Assembly (NCBI GenBank): GCA_033856175.1
Contig: JAWVFK010000042.1
Span: 1-18,478 of the forward strand
Direction: 5' to 3'
DNA length: 18,478 nt
DNA from: JAWVFK01 sp033856175
Lineage (GTDB): Bacteria; Actinomycetota; Thermoleophilia; Solirubrobacterales; 70-9
Shown here piece by piece: positions 6,801 through 15,841 of this stretch (position 1 is its first letter; each line of letters opens with the position of its first letter). A program made the position numbers and the translations under genes. The notes under the pieces are model-generated. The model had not been told where the DNA came from, did not search any database, and was given only the letters and a program-made list of their open reading frames with translations.

Positions 6801-7394
6801 GTGGAGGCGACAGCGGTGATCCCCGTAAAGCGCTTCGCCGCCGCCAAGCAGCGGCTGCAGCCCGAGATCGCGACGGCTGAACGCACCGCCCTTGCCGAGC
6901 GGATGATCGAAGCCGTCTTCGCCGAGATCGGCCGAGCCCGCCGGATCGCTCGCACGATCGTCGTCAGCGGTGAGCCCGGCGCGGTCGCGCTGGCCGAGCG
7001 CTTCGGCTACGAGGTCGTCGCCGACGAGGCCGACGCCGGCCACTCTCAGGCGGCGATGCTCGGGATCGCGAGGGCGGTCGAGCACGGCGCCGGCGCCGTG
7101 GCGTTGCTGCCCGGGGACTGCCCGGCGCTGCGCGCTGCCGAGATCGACGAGCTGCTCGCAGCGATCGAGCCCCCCCATGTGGCCGTCATCCCCGACCGCC
7201 ACGGCACCGGCACCAACGGCCTCGTGATCGCCCCGCCAGATGCGATCGAGCCGGCCTTCGGCGAGGGCAGCTGCGCCCGTCATGCCGGGCTCGCGGAGGC
7301 AGCCGGCATGCCCCACTCGATCCGGCCACTCAGCTCGCTGGCCCTCGACATCGACACCGCGGAGGACCTGGCGCTGTGGCGCGGCTCGAGCTGA
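6801..7394 (+). CDS. cofC: Phospholactate/phosphoenolpyruvate guanylyltransferase (CofC/FbiD)
   Basis: Activates 2-phospholactate or phosphoenolpyruvate with GTP to the short-lived guanylyl compound used by CofD. The 197-residue protein has the nucleotidyltransferase start VIPVKRFAAAKQRL, the metal-binding LLPGDCPAL, DRHGTGTNGL and the C-terminal LALDIDTAEDL. The GTG start is two bases after the cofD stop, and GC-rich coupling replaces an evident Shine-Dalgarno. Its last 19 bases overlap the start of cofE, supporting translational coupling. Substrate choice (phosphoenolpyruvate, 2-phospholactate or 3-phosphoglycerate) is decided by a few active-site residues that I cannot assign with confidence. 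Confidence 0.92.
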   Translation: MEATAVIPVKRFAAAKQRLQPEIATAERTALAERMIEAVFAEIGRARRIARTIVVSGEPGAVALAERFGYEVVADEADAGHSQAAMLGIARAVEHGAGAVALLPGDCPALRAAEIDELLAAIEPPHVAVIPDRHGTGTNGLVIAPPDAIEPAFGEGSCARHAGLAEAAGMPHSIRPLSSLALDIDTAEDLALWRGSS

Positions 7395-8122
7395 TCCCCG
7401 TCGCGGGCCTGCCGGAGATCGCCGCGGGTGCCCGCCTCGGCGAGCTGATCGCCGCAGGCGCCGAGCTCGAGGAATCCGACGTCGTCGTCGTCGCCCAGAA
7501 GGTCGTTTCCAAGGCCGAGGGACGTATGCGCCGGCTGAGCGATGTCGAGCCGGAAGAGAGAGCGCGGCAGATGGCCGCCGAGCTGGGCAAGGACCCGCGG
7601 ATGGTGCAGTTGATCCTCGAGCAGAGCGCGCGGGTGATCCGCGCCGAGCGCGGCGTCCTGATCGTCGAGACCGTCGACGGCTGGCGCTGTGCCAACGCCG
7701 GCATCGACGCCTCCAACGTCGCCGACGAGGGCACGGTGACGCTGCTGCCAGTCGACTCCGACAGCTCCGCCCGGCGGATCCGTGCCGAGATCGGCGAGGC
7801 CGCCGGCCTGCGCCCGGCCGTCGTCATCGCCGACAGCTTCGGCCGCCCCTGGCGGCTGGGCCAGGCAGACGTCGCCATCGGCTGCGCCGGCCTGGTCCCG
7901 ATCGACGACTGGCGGGGACGGCACGACCGCGCCGGCCGCGAGCTCGAGGCAACCGTGATCGCGATCGCCGACGAGATCGCCGCGGCGGCGGATCTCGCGC
8001 GCTCGAAGGACGACGGCGTCCCCGTCGTCGTTCTTCGCGGCCTCGACGCCGGCGTCAGCGACGAGGACGGGCCCGGTGCCGCCGCGCTGCGACGGCCCGC
8101 CTCAGAAGACCTGTTCGACTAG
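7376..8122 (+). CDS. cofE: Coenzyme F420-0:L-glutamate ligase, single-domain (CofE)
   Basis: Adds gamma-linked glutamates to F420-0 with GTP. At 248 residues it matches archaeal stand-alone CofE and lacks the C-terminal nitroreductase-like FMN domain (about 200 more residues) found in mycobacterial FbiB. Family segments include VVVVAQKVVSKAEG, CANAGIDASNV, LLPVDSDSSARRIR, VVIADSFGRPWRLGQADVAIG and the final VVLRGLDAG. GTG at 7376 is preceded by GGAGGA about nine bases away, inside the end of cofC. The final TAG lies within a CTAG that also encodes the stop codon of the convergent cupin gene, leaving no space for a terminator between them. Identity is firm. The missing reductase domain is discussed as a finding. 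Confidence 0.95.
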   Translation: MARLELIPVAGLPEIAAGARLGELIAAGAELEESDVVVVAQKVVSKAEGRMRRLSDVEPEERARQMAAELGKDPRMVQLILEQSARVIRAERGVLIVETVDGWRCANAGIDASNVADEGTVTLLPVDSDSSARRIRAEIGEAAGLRPAVVIADSFGRPWRLGQADVAIGCAGLVPIDDWRGRHDRAGRELEATVIAIADEIAAAADLARSKDDGVPVVVLRGLDAGVSDEDGPGAAALRRPASEDLFD

Positions 8123-8538
8123 GAAGCTACGTTCGACTTGTCGATCCCGAGCGTGGGCGCGCTGGCGCCCTCCTCGGTCCACTCGGGCGGCTCGTAGGCC
8201 CTGCCCGGCACCCCGCCGAGGCAGAGCAGCCTGGCGCCGGTCTCGCCGGTGATCAGCTTGCGCTTCTGCCCGGGACCGACACGGGCGAAGACGCCCGGCT
8301 CGAGCTCGTGCTCCTCGTCGTCGCCGACCCGCAGCCGCACCGATCCGCTGAGCGGCGCGTAGACCTCTTCCTGCTCGTCGTGCGAGTGGGTGTGCTCGGG
8401 ATAGCCGCTGAACTTCGGCGGCAGGTCGATCACCTGCATCCCGAACGAGGTGACGCCGAGGCCGGCGCGGACTCGCTTCATCCCGCCACCGAACACGGAC
8501 TCGAAGTCCTCGAGCCTCTTGACGGTCACATCGGCCAT
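8119..8538 (-). CDS. Cupin-domain protein in the F420 locus
   Basis: A 139-residue single cupin (double-stranded beta-helix) protein of unknown substrate. The first cupin motif is visible as G45...H49-T-H51-S-H53...E57/E58...G65. In the second motif the PGxG turn is present (P88-G90 in VGPGQKRKL), but the usual metal-binding His is replaced by Lys/Arg, so any metal would be held mainly by the first-motif histidines and glutamate. The ATG has a strong AGGAGG six bases upstream, unlike most neighbours. It is wedged between convergent cofE and tandem fbiC; the fbiC stop is only 51 bases upstream. Roles such as sugar or small-molecule binding, or a pathway accessory to F420, are possible; none is shown by the sequence. 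Confidence 0.85.
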   Translation of the reverse strand: MADVTVKRLEDFESVFGGGMKRVRAGLGVTSFGMQVIDLPPKFSGYPEHTHSHDEQEEVYAPLSGSVRLRVGDDEEHELEPGVFARVGPGQKRKLITGETGARLLCLGGVPGRAYEPPEWTEEGASAPTLGIDKSNVAS

Positions 8539-8544
8539 GCAGCA

Positions 8545-8550
8545 CCTCCT
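8545..8550 (-). promoter_or_regulatory. Strong Shine-Dalgarno of the cupin gene
   Basis: AGGAGG on the minus strand, six bases before the ATG. It stands out because most gene starts in this window that follow a TAGGCT-like hexamer have no Shine-Dalgarno. It supports a leadered transcript starting at the hexamer near 8590. Confidence 0.8.
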
Positions 8551-8589
8551 CTCGTCGCCGTCCGTGGGATGGACGACTGCAGCGCCAGC

Positions 8590-10824
<2,235 letters not shown>

Positions 10825-10830
10825 GCGCGC

Positions 10831-10836
10831 AAGCTA
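10831..10836 (-). promoter_or_regulatory. Candidate -10 hexamer TAGCTT for fbiC
   Basis: Lies six bases before the fbiC GTG, with no Shine-Dalgarno between, fitting a leaderless transcript. It is in the 34-base gap after the aquaporin gene. No clear -35 is visible. Confidence 0.4.
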
Positions 10837-10858
10837 CAGCAGCCCTGGCCGCGGCCGG

Positions 10859-11593
10859 TCAGTCGTCTTTGATCTGGCCGCCGGGAGGCGGTACGACCAC
10901 GGCGGGCCCGCCCTCGATGACGAGCTTGAACAGCCCGACCGCGAGCACGGCGCCGACGAGCGGGCCGACGATGTAGGGCCAGACGCCGCCGAACTCGTTA
11001 CCGACCAGCGCCGGGCCGAACCAGCGGGCGGGGTTGAAGCTGCCGCCCGTCAGCGGTCCGAGCACCATCACCAGCATGCCGAGGGTCGTGCCGATCGTCA
11101 GCGGCGCCCAGTCGCGCGGCGCGCGCACGTTCATCGCAACGGCGACGATCGCGAGCACGAGGACGAAGGTGCCGATTCCCTCGACGATGAAGCCCTGGAG
11201 GTTGCCGCCCAGCAGCGGCGCGATCTTGACGGCGCCGTAGTTGCCGGCACGGCCCTCGTCGACGAGTAGCGCCTTGGTCAGCAGCGCACCGAGGACACCG
11301 CCGGAGAGCTGAGCGAGGACGTAGACGATCGCGTCGATCGGGTCTATCCGCCGCAGCAGCGCTGCTGCGGCGGTGACGGCAGGGTTGAAGTGGCCGCCGC
11401 TGACCGTGCCCAGGGTGATGATCAGCCCGAAGAGGATGAAGGCGTGGACGAGGCCGACGACGGCGAAGTCGGAGCCGAACTGGGCCGTTGCACCGCTGGC
11501 TACGTAAAGGGTCACCACCGAGGTGACGAAGAAGACGAGCAACAGCGTGCCGACGAGCTCGGCGATGTAGGCGGCAAGTCCTCGATCCTTCAC
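10859..11593 (-). CDS. MIP-family aquaporin with a non-standard selectivity filter
   Basis: A 244-residue integral membrane channel with six transmembrane helices and the two NPA half-helices: SGGHFNPAVT (N70) and GGSFNPARWFGPAL (N187). Aligned by eye to E. coli AqpZ, the four aromatic/arginine filter positions are H50, V175, G184 and R190. AqpZ has Phe-His-Thr-Arg and GlpF Trp-Gly-Phe-Arg. It is therefore neither a standard water channel nor a glycerol facilitator. The GTG start has AGGAGG six bases upstream, and the first residues MKDRGLAAYIAE are a normal N-terminus. A TAGACT hexamer about 60 bases upstream is a candidate promoter, giving a leadered transcript. Downstream fbiC follows after 34 bases. 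The family is certain; substrate could be water, ammonia or another small solute. Confidence 0.92.
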   Translation of the reverse strand: MKDRGLAAYIAELVGTLLLVFFVTSVVTLYVASGATAQFGSDFAVVGLVHAFILFGLIITLGTVSGGHFNPAVTAAAALLRRIDPIDAIVYVLAQLSGGVLGALLTKALLVDEGRAGNYGAVKIAPLLGGNLQGFIVEGIGTFVLVLAIVAVAMNVRAPRDWAPLTIGTTLGMLVMVLGPLTGGSFNPARWFGPALVGNEFGGVWPYIVGPLVGAVLAVGLFKLVIEGGPAVVVPPPGGQIKDD

Positions 11594-11737
11594 TAAGAAC
11601 CTCCTCTGAAGCTCCGGGGGTGACCCACCAGTGCGGGTCTAGGGCGGCGGCAGTCTATCCCTTTCGACCGGCGTCCCGCGTGCGATGGCCGCCTCGAGAG
11701 GGGCAGCGGCGGGTGCGTCATCTAGGCTGCCGGCATC
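11594..11737. promoter_or_regulatory. Divergent promoter region between aquaporin and substrate-binding lipoprotein genes
   Basis: 144 bases with no gene. Minus strand: AGGAGG at 11600-11605 and a TAGACT hexamer at 11652-11657 serving the aquaporin. Plus strand: TAGGCT at 11723-11728, nine bases before the GTG of the lipoprotein gene. I looked for a thiamine (TPP) riboswitch core because the lipoprotein is THI5-like and saw none. Confidence 0.5.
11723..11728 (+). promoter_or_regulatory. Candidate -10 hexamer TAGGCT for the substrate-binding lipoprotein gene
   Basis: An exact TAGGCT nine bases before the GTG start, with no Shine-Dalgarno. Same pattern as the SDR and mntH starts. Confidence 0.42.
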
Positions 11738-12700
11738 GTGAAGAGGGTCGCTGCGCTGCTGGCGGCCGTCCTGCTTGCGGTCGCCTGGGGCGGCTGCGGC
11801 GGAGGCGGCGCTGAACCGGGCGCGTCGAAAGACGCGACCCTGATCCTCGATTTCCAGCCCAACGCGGTCCACGCCGGCATCTACTCGGCGCTGCGGCGGG
11901 GCTACTACGCCGACGAGGGCGTGCGGCTCCGCGTCCGCCAGCCCTCCGACTCGACCGACGCGCCGAAGCTGCTGCGAGCCGGCCGCGCCCAGTTCGCGAT
12001 CCTCGACATCCACGACTTCGGCATCGCCCGCGAGAAGGGCTTTGACATCGTCGCCGTCGCGCCGATCGTGCAGCGGCCGCTCGCCGCGGTCATCGCTCGC
12101 GACGGCACGACGATTCGTTCGCCCAAAGATCTGACCGGCCGCCGCGTCGGCGTCACGGGGCTGCCCTCTGACGACGCGGTCCTAGACTCGGTGCTTGCCG
12201 CAGACGGCGTTGCCCCGAAAGCGGTTCAGCGCGTGACGATCGGCTTCAACGCCGTCGCCGACCTGCGGGCCGGAAAGGTCGACGCCGCGACGGCCTTCTG
12301 GAACGCCGAGGGCGTCGCGCTCAGGCGAGCTGGCGTCCCTACGCGGGAGTTCCGTGTCGATGACTACGGTGCGCCGGCGTACCCCGAGCTCGTGCTGGTC
12401 ACGACCCGCAAGTTGCTTAACCGCGAGCCGGCGCTTGTCGACTCACTCGTCAGCGCCACGGCCCACGGATATCGGGACGCAGCGAAGGATCCGGCCGCCA
12501 GCCTCCGCGATCTCACCACGTCCGTCCGCGGGCTCGACCCCCGGCTCGAGCGGGCTTCGCTGGCCGGTCTGCGATTGGCCTTCGCTCCCGCTGGCCAGTT
12601 CAAGCGCGACCAGCTGATGGCTTGGAGCCGCTGGGAGATCAAGCACGGGATCCTCGAAAGACAGATCGAGGTCAGCGCGGCATTTCGAGCAGCCCGCTGA
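11738..12700 (+). CDS. NMT1/THI5-like ABC substrate-binding lipoprotein
   Basis: A 320-residue exported protein. The N-terminal signal is short and hydrophobic, ending in WGGC with the likely lipidated C20, followed by a Gly-rich spacer. The mature part is a two-lobed periplasmic-binding fold of the NMT1/THI5 type: the start LILDFQPNAVHAGIYSALRRGYY, the FAILDIHDFGIAREKG segment, and WNAEGVALRRAGVP in the second lobe. Relatives bind thiamine pyrimidine precursors (ThiY), riboflavin or sulfonates. No permease or ATPase gene is adjacent, so it must use one encoded elsewhere or act alone. The GTG has no Shine-Dalgarno, and TAGGCT lies nine bases upstream. Its last 29 bases overlap the convergent receiver-like gene. 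The ligand is unknown; a pyrimidine or flavin-like compound is a guess. Confidence 0.85.
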   Translation: MKRVAALLAAVLLAVAWGGCGGGGAEPGASKDATLILDFQPNAVHAGIYSALRRGYYADEGVRLRVRQPSDSTDAPKLLRAGRAQFAILDIHDFGIAREKGFDIVAVAPIVQRPLAAVIARDGTTIRSPKDLTGRRVGVTGLPSDDAVLDSVLAADGVAPKAVQRVTIGFNAVADLRAGKVDAATAFWNAEGVALRRAGVPTREFRVDDYGAPAYPELVLVTTRKLLNREPALVDSLVSATAHGYRDAAKDPAASLRDLTTSVRGLDPRLERASLAGLRLAFAPAGQFKRDQLMAWSRWEIKHGILERQIEVSAAFRAAR

Positions 12701-13001
12701 CCAGCTGGGGCATCTCGCGGGCCATCCGCGAGCGCGGCACGACCAGGTCCACCCCGGCCGCCTCGGCCTCTTGCTTGGTCGCGGTCTCGACGTGGGAGTA
12801 GTAGCCCAGCACCGGGATCCCGAGGCCGACCAGCGCCTCGCTCGGCTCGGTGTCGAGGTCGGCGATCAGCAGGTCGGCGGCCTCGAGCGGCGCCTCGCCG
12901 AGAGAGGCCGCCAGCTCGATCCGATGGCCGCTGCCGCCAAGCGTCTCGACGATCCGGCTGCCGAACATCAGGTCGGAGGCGATCGCGACGATCGTCGCCA
13001 T
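12672..13001 (-). CDS. Small receiver-like protein, no output domain
   Basis: A 109-residue alpha/beta protein with the look of a response-regulator receiver fold: an acidic D10 after strand 1 (IVAIASD), LLIADLD with D48/D50 at strand 3, S69 after strand 4 (VLGYYSH), and R90 at the end of strand 5 (DLVVPRS), where a Lys is usual. The shortened middle and substituted lysine suggest it no longer works as a normal phosphorylated receiver. No kinase or DNA-binding domain is present or nearby. It starts 23 bases after the unknown 120-residue gene and may share a transcript with it and mntH. Its 3' end overlaps the convergent lipoprotein gene by 29 bases. It may instead be an unrelated Rossmann-like protein. 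Confidence 0.62.
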   Translation of the reverse strand: MATIVAIASDLMFGSRIVETLGGSGHRIELAASLGEAPLEAADLLIADLDTEPSEALVGLGIPVLGYYSHVETATKQEAEAAGVDLVVPRSRMAREMPQLVSGLLEMPR

Positions 13002-13024
13002 CAGCCGCGATCGGTATCAGTCAT

Positions 13025-13387
13025 CTAGAGGCCGCGCCGCTCGCGGAACTCGCGCCGAACGCTTTCGGGCCGCCCCCACATCTGGACGATCTCGACGCGA
13101 CCCTCCTGGACGCTGCGGACGTTGAGCTCGCCCTCGATGCCTTCCCCGTCGAGGCCGGCCAGACAGCCCTCGACCGTCTCCGCCGCGGCGGCGTGGCCGA
13201 AGGTGTGGGCGACCAGCAGCCGCCAGTGCCAGTCGGCCTTGGAATAGGGCTGGGCATTGACCTGAGCCAGTCGCACGGCGGCGTCGATGTAGCGCGACTC
13301 ATCGGCGATCCGCAGGTCGACCTGAAGGTCGGTCCAGTCGGTCGGCAGCGAGTCGACGATGCCGCGAAAGTCCTCGGCGAGGGCCAT
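13025..13387 (-). CDS. Hypothetical protein, 120 residues
   Basis: I do not recognise a family. It is soluble, acidic in the N-terminal half (for example DFRGIVDSLPTDWTDLQVDLRIADESRYIDAA), has a central His/Trp-rich stretch DWHWRLLVAHTFGH, and ends with a basic tail RPESVRREFRERRGL. No signal peptide or membrane segment is seen. It starts nine bases after the mntH stop and precedes the receiver-like gene by 23 bases, so the three probably form one transcript. A TAGGGT word six bases before the ATG overlaps the mntH stop. Coding is supported by length, spacing and codon composition like its neighbours. Confidence 0.7.
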   Translation of the reverse strand: MALAEDFRGIVDSLPTDWTDLQVDLRIADESRYIDAAVRLAQVNAQPYSKADWHWRLLVAHTFGHAAAAETVEGCLAGLDGEGIEGELNVRSVQEGRVEIVQMWGRPESVRREFRERRGL

Positions 13388-13396
13388 CGCCGAACC

Positions 13397-14758
13397 CTAC
13401 CCGCCCAGAAAGACCTGCTCCAGCAGGAAGACGTTGAGGGCGATGATCACTGTCGCCAGGGACCCGGCGAGAATCGAGAGCCAGCGAGGATTGGCGAACA
13501 CGCCCATGACGTCGCGGCGCCGGGCGATCAACAGCAGCGGCACGAGCGCGAAGGGGATGCCGAAGCTGAGGACGACCTGGCTGATCACCAGCGCCCGGGT
13601 CGGGTCGAGGCCGATCGCGAGGACGATCAGCGCCGGCGCCAGCGTGATCGCCCGCCGCAGGAAGATCGGGATGCGGCGCTCGATGAACCCCTGCATCACG
13701 ACCTGTCCAGCCATCGTGCCAACCGACGACGAGGCGAGCCCCGAGGCGAGCAGGGCGATGCCGAAGGCGGTCGCCGCGTGGTCCGAGACCAGCGTGCGGA
13801 GCCCGTCGTAGGCGCCGTCGATGCTGTCGATGCCGGTCAGGCCGCTGCCGTGGAAGAGCGCGGCCGCCATCGCCATCATCGAGAGGTTGACTACGCCGGC
13901 GAGCGCCATCGCGATGACGACGTCGATCCGCTCGAAGCGCAGGATCTGGCGTCGCTCACCGTCGTCGCGGCCGACGATCCGCCGCTGCGTCAGCGCCGAG
14001 TGCAGGTAGATGACGTGCGGCATCACCGTCGCGCCGATGATGCCGGTAGCAAGAAGCACGCTCTCAGTGCCGCTGAACCCCGGCACGACGAGATGCTTGG
14101 CGATCTGCCCCGCATCGGGGTGAGCGCTGAACATCTCGTAGACGAAGCCGGCGACGACGACGCCGACGAGCGCGGTGATGCCGGCCTCGAGCCGCCTGAA
14201 CCCCATCTGCTGCAGGCCGAGGATCGCGAAGGCGGCGACGCCGGCGATCAGGCCGGCGGGAAAGAGCGGGATGCCGAAAAGCAGGTTCAGCCCGAGCGCG
14301 GCGCCGACGACCTCGGCGATGTCGGTTGACATCGCGACGACCTCGGCCTGCAGCCAGAGCCCGATCGAGGTCCTGCGCGAGAAGACCTGGCGACATGCCT
14401 CTGGCAGGTTCTTGCCGGTTGCGATCCCCAGCTTCGCCGACTGGGTCTGGACGACCATCGCGATCAGGTTGGCGGCGAGGACGACCCAGAGCAGCAGGTA
14501 GCCGAACTTGGCGCCGCCGGCGACGTTGGTGGCGAAGTTGCCCGGGTCGATGTAGGCGACCGCGGCGATGAACGCCGGGCCGAGAAAGGGCCAGAGCCGC
14601 GCGATTCCCTTTGTGTCGCCCTCCAGCGAACGGCGGGCGGCGCGGGCGACAGCAGCTTCGCCGGGGAGGACATCCTCGACCTTCGCCGAGCCCAGCGGAC
14701 GGCGCCCATGCGGCGGCTGCGGCTCTCCGCCCGGAGAGCTGGGGACACGGCGGCGCAC
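13397..14758 (-). CDS. mntH: NRAMP-family divalent metal (Mn2+/Fe2+) transporter
   Basis: Proton-coupled importer of Mn2+ or Fe2+ in the cytoplasmic membrane. It is 453 residues with about eleven hydrophobic segments. The metal-site motifs are intact: DPGN at 71-74 in helix 1 and MPH at 246-248 in helix 6. A hydrophilic N-terminal extension of about 50 residues (Pro/Arg-rich) precedes the first helix. The GTG at 14758 is preferred because TAGGCT lies six bases upstream, fitting a leaderless start. The gene is divergent from ygfZ. No Mn riboswitch fits in the short upstream gap, and no clear MntR or Fur box was recognised. Family assignment is firm; Mn2+ as main substrate is inferred from the family. 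Confidence 0.94.
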   Translation of the reverse strand: MRRRVPSSPGGEPQPPHGRRPLGSAKVEDVLPGEAAVARAARRSLEGDTKGIARLWPFLGPAFIAAVAYIDPGNFATNVAGGAKFGYLLLWVVLAANLIAMVVQTQSAKLGIATGKNLPEACRQVFSRRTSIGLWLQAEVVAMSTDIAEVVGAALGLNLLFGIPLFPAGLIAGVAAFAILGLQQMGFRRLEAGITALVGVVVAGFVYEMFSAHPDAGQIAKHLVVPGFSGTESVLLATGIIGATVMPHVIYLHSALTQRRIVGRDDGERRQILRFERIDVVIAMALAGVVNLSMMAMAAALFHGSGLTGIDSIDGAYDGLRTLVSDHAATAFGIALLASGLASSSVGTMAGQVVMQGFIERRIPIFLRRAITLAPALIVLAIGLDPTRALVISQVVLSFGIPFALVPLLLIARRRDVMGVFANPRWLSILAGSLATVIIALNVFLLEQVFLGG

Positions 14759-14837
14759 GCGTCGAGCCTATGGAATCGCCGGTCCAGCCGCAGGCACTGC
14801 CCCGGGCCGCCGCGGCCGCGCTCCTAGAATCACAGAG
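14759..14837. promoter_or_regulatory. Divergent promoter region between mntH and ygfZ
   Basis: A 79-base gap. Minus strand: TAGGCT at 14765-14770, six bases before the mntH GTG. Plus strand: TAGAAT at 14825-14830, seven bases before the ygfZ GTG. Both fit a -10 box with leaderless translation. No clear -35 or operator is seen. Confidence 0.5.
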
Positions 14838-15800
14838 GTGGAGACCACCACCCTGCCCGAGCTCGACGCCCAGTACCGCCAGCTGCGCGAGGGTGCCGGC
14901 TACCTCCTGCGGGAGGAACGCTCCTGGCTGGCCGTCGTCGGCGCCGATGCGGCCGAGTACCTGCAGGGCCAGCTGACCAACGACATAGAGGCTCTCGGCC
15001 ACGGTGAGGGCTGCTACGCGGCGCTGCTCGACCGCAAGGGCCACATGCAGTCCGACATGCGCGTCCTGTGCCTCGGCGAGGGCGAGATCCTGATCGAGAC
15101 CGAAGCCGCAACGGCTGCCGCGGTGCGCAGCCACCTCGACACCTACCGGATCGGCCGCGCGGTCGAGCTCGAGGATCGCAGCGGCAGCCTGGCGACGGTC
15201 TCCGCGATCGGCCCGGCGACTGCGAGGGCCCTCGGGGCCGACCCCCCACCGGCCGAGCACCGCCACAGGCCGGCGAGCGTCGGCGGCGTCCCCTGCCGGC
15301 TGATCGGAACCGCCGAGGGCATCGACGTCCTGATCGATCCCGACGCCGCCGTCGCCCTGAGCACTGCGCTGGAGGCCGGCGGCGCCACGAGAGTGACTCC
15401 TGCAGCAGCGGAGATCGTGCGAGTCGAGAGCGGCGAGCCGCGCTTCGGGGCCGAGATGGGCACGCAGACGATTCCCGCGGAAGCCGGCATCGTCGAGCGG
15501 GCCGTCAGCTTCAGCAAGGGCTGCTACATCGGCCAGGAGACGGTCGCCCGCCTTCATTACAAGGGCAGGCCAAACCGCCATCTGCGCGGGCTGCGCCTGA
15601 GCGCGACGGTGGAGCCGGGAGTGACCCTCACCCTGGGCGATCGCGAGGTCGGCGTCGTCGGCACCGCGTGCCTGTCACCGGCATTCGGGCCGATTGCGCT
15701 GGCGATCGTCCGGCGCGAGGCTGAGCCCGGCGCAGTCGTCGCGGTTGGAGACGCTGGCGTCACCGCCGAGGTCGTCGAGCTGCCCTTCGCAGCGGCCTGA
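14838..15800 (+). CDS. ygfZ: Folate-binding YgfZ/GcvT-like protein
   Basis: A 320-residue GcvT-fold protein with the YgfZ signature KGCYIGQE near residues 225-232, plus YLQGQLTNDIEAL and an aminomethyltransferase-like barrel at the C-terminus. In E. coli YgfZ is a tetrahydrofolate-dependent helper for assembly or repair of certain Fe-S enzymes, such as the radical-SAM protein MiaB. That is a plausible benefit in a genome with the radical-SAM FbiC, but the link is inference. The frame is open upstream to 14568, but GTG at 14838 gives the normal family N-terminus, and TAGAAT seven bases upstream supports it. It is followed by a small hairpin and a separate promoter for the next gene. It could be annotated as a glycine cleavage T-protein, but the signature Cys favours YgfZ. 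Confidence 0.9.
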   Translation: METTTLPELDAQYRQLREGAGYLLREERSWLAVVGADAAEYLQGQLTNDIEALGHGEGCYAALLDRKGHMQSDMRVLCLGEGEILIETEAATAAAVRSHLDTYRIGRAVELEDRSGSLATVSAIGPATARALGADPPPAEHRHRPASVGGVPCRLIGTAEGIDVLIDPDAAVALSTALEAGGATRVTPAAAEIVRVESGEPRFGAEMGTQTIPAEAGIVERAVSFSKGCYIGQETVARLHYKGRPNRHLRGLRLSATVEPGVTLTLGDREVGVVGTACLSPAFGPIALAIVRREAEPGAVVAVGDAGVTAEVVELPFAAA

Positions 15801-15805
15801 CGCGT

Positions 15806-15819
15806 CGCCGCCTCCGGCG
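15806..15819 (+). terminator. Small GC hairpin after ygfZ
   Basis: CGCCG-CCTC-CGGCG forms a perfect five-base stem with a four-base loop, beginning five bases after the ygfZ stop. There is no T-tract after it, so it is at best a weak or factor-dependent terminator. It lies just before the lipoprotein promoter. Confidence 0.3.
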
Positions 15820-15826
15820 CGTCGGT

Positions 15827-15832
15827 TAGATT
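15827..15832 (+). promoter_or_regulatory. Candidate -10 hexamer TAGATT for the small lipoprotein gene
   Basis: Lies nine bases before the ATG with no Shine-Dalgarno. It fits the leaderless pattern seen at other starts here. No clear -35. Confidence 0.4.
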
Positions 15833-15841
15833 TGCGTCGAG

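Noticed and set aside
11594..11737. Possible TPP riboswitch before the THI5-like gene
   Set aside because: No conserved thiamine-box core was seen, and the hexamer nine bases from the GTG leaves no room for a leader.
14759..14837. Possible manganese (yybP-ykoY) riboswitch before mntH
   Set aside because: The hexamer is six bases from the GTG, so a leader of riboswitch length is unlikely, and no matching fold was seen.
14064..15581. 505-codon minus-strand open frame
   Set aside because: It is antisense to ygfZ and out of frame in mntH, and crosses their divergent promoter region. No domain is seen.
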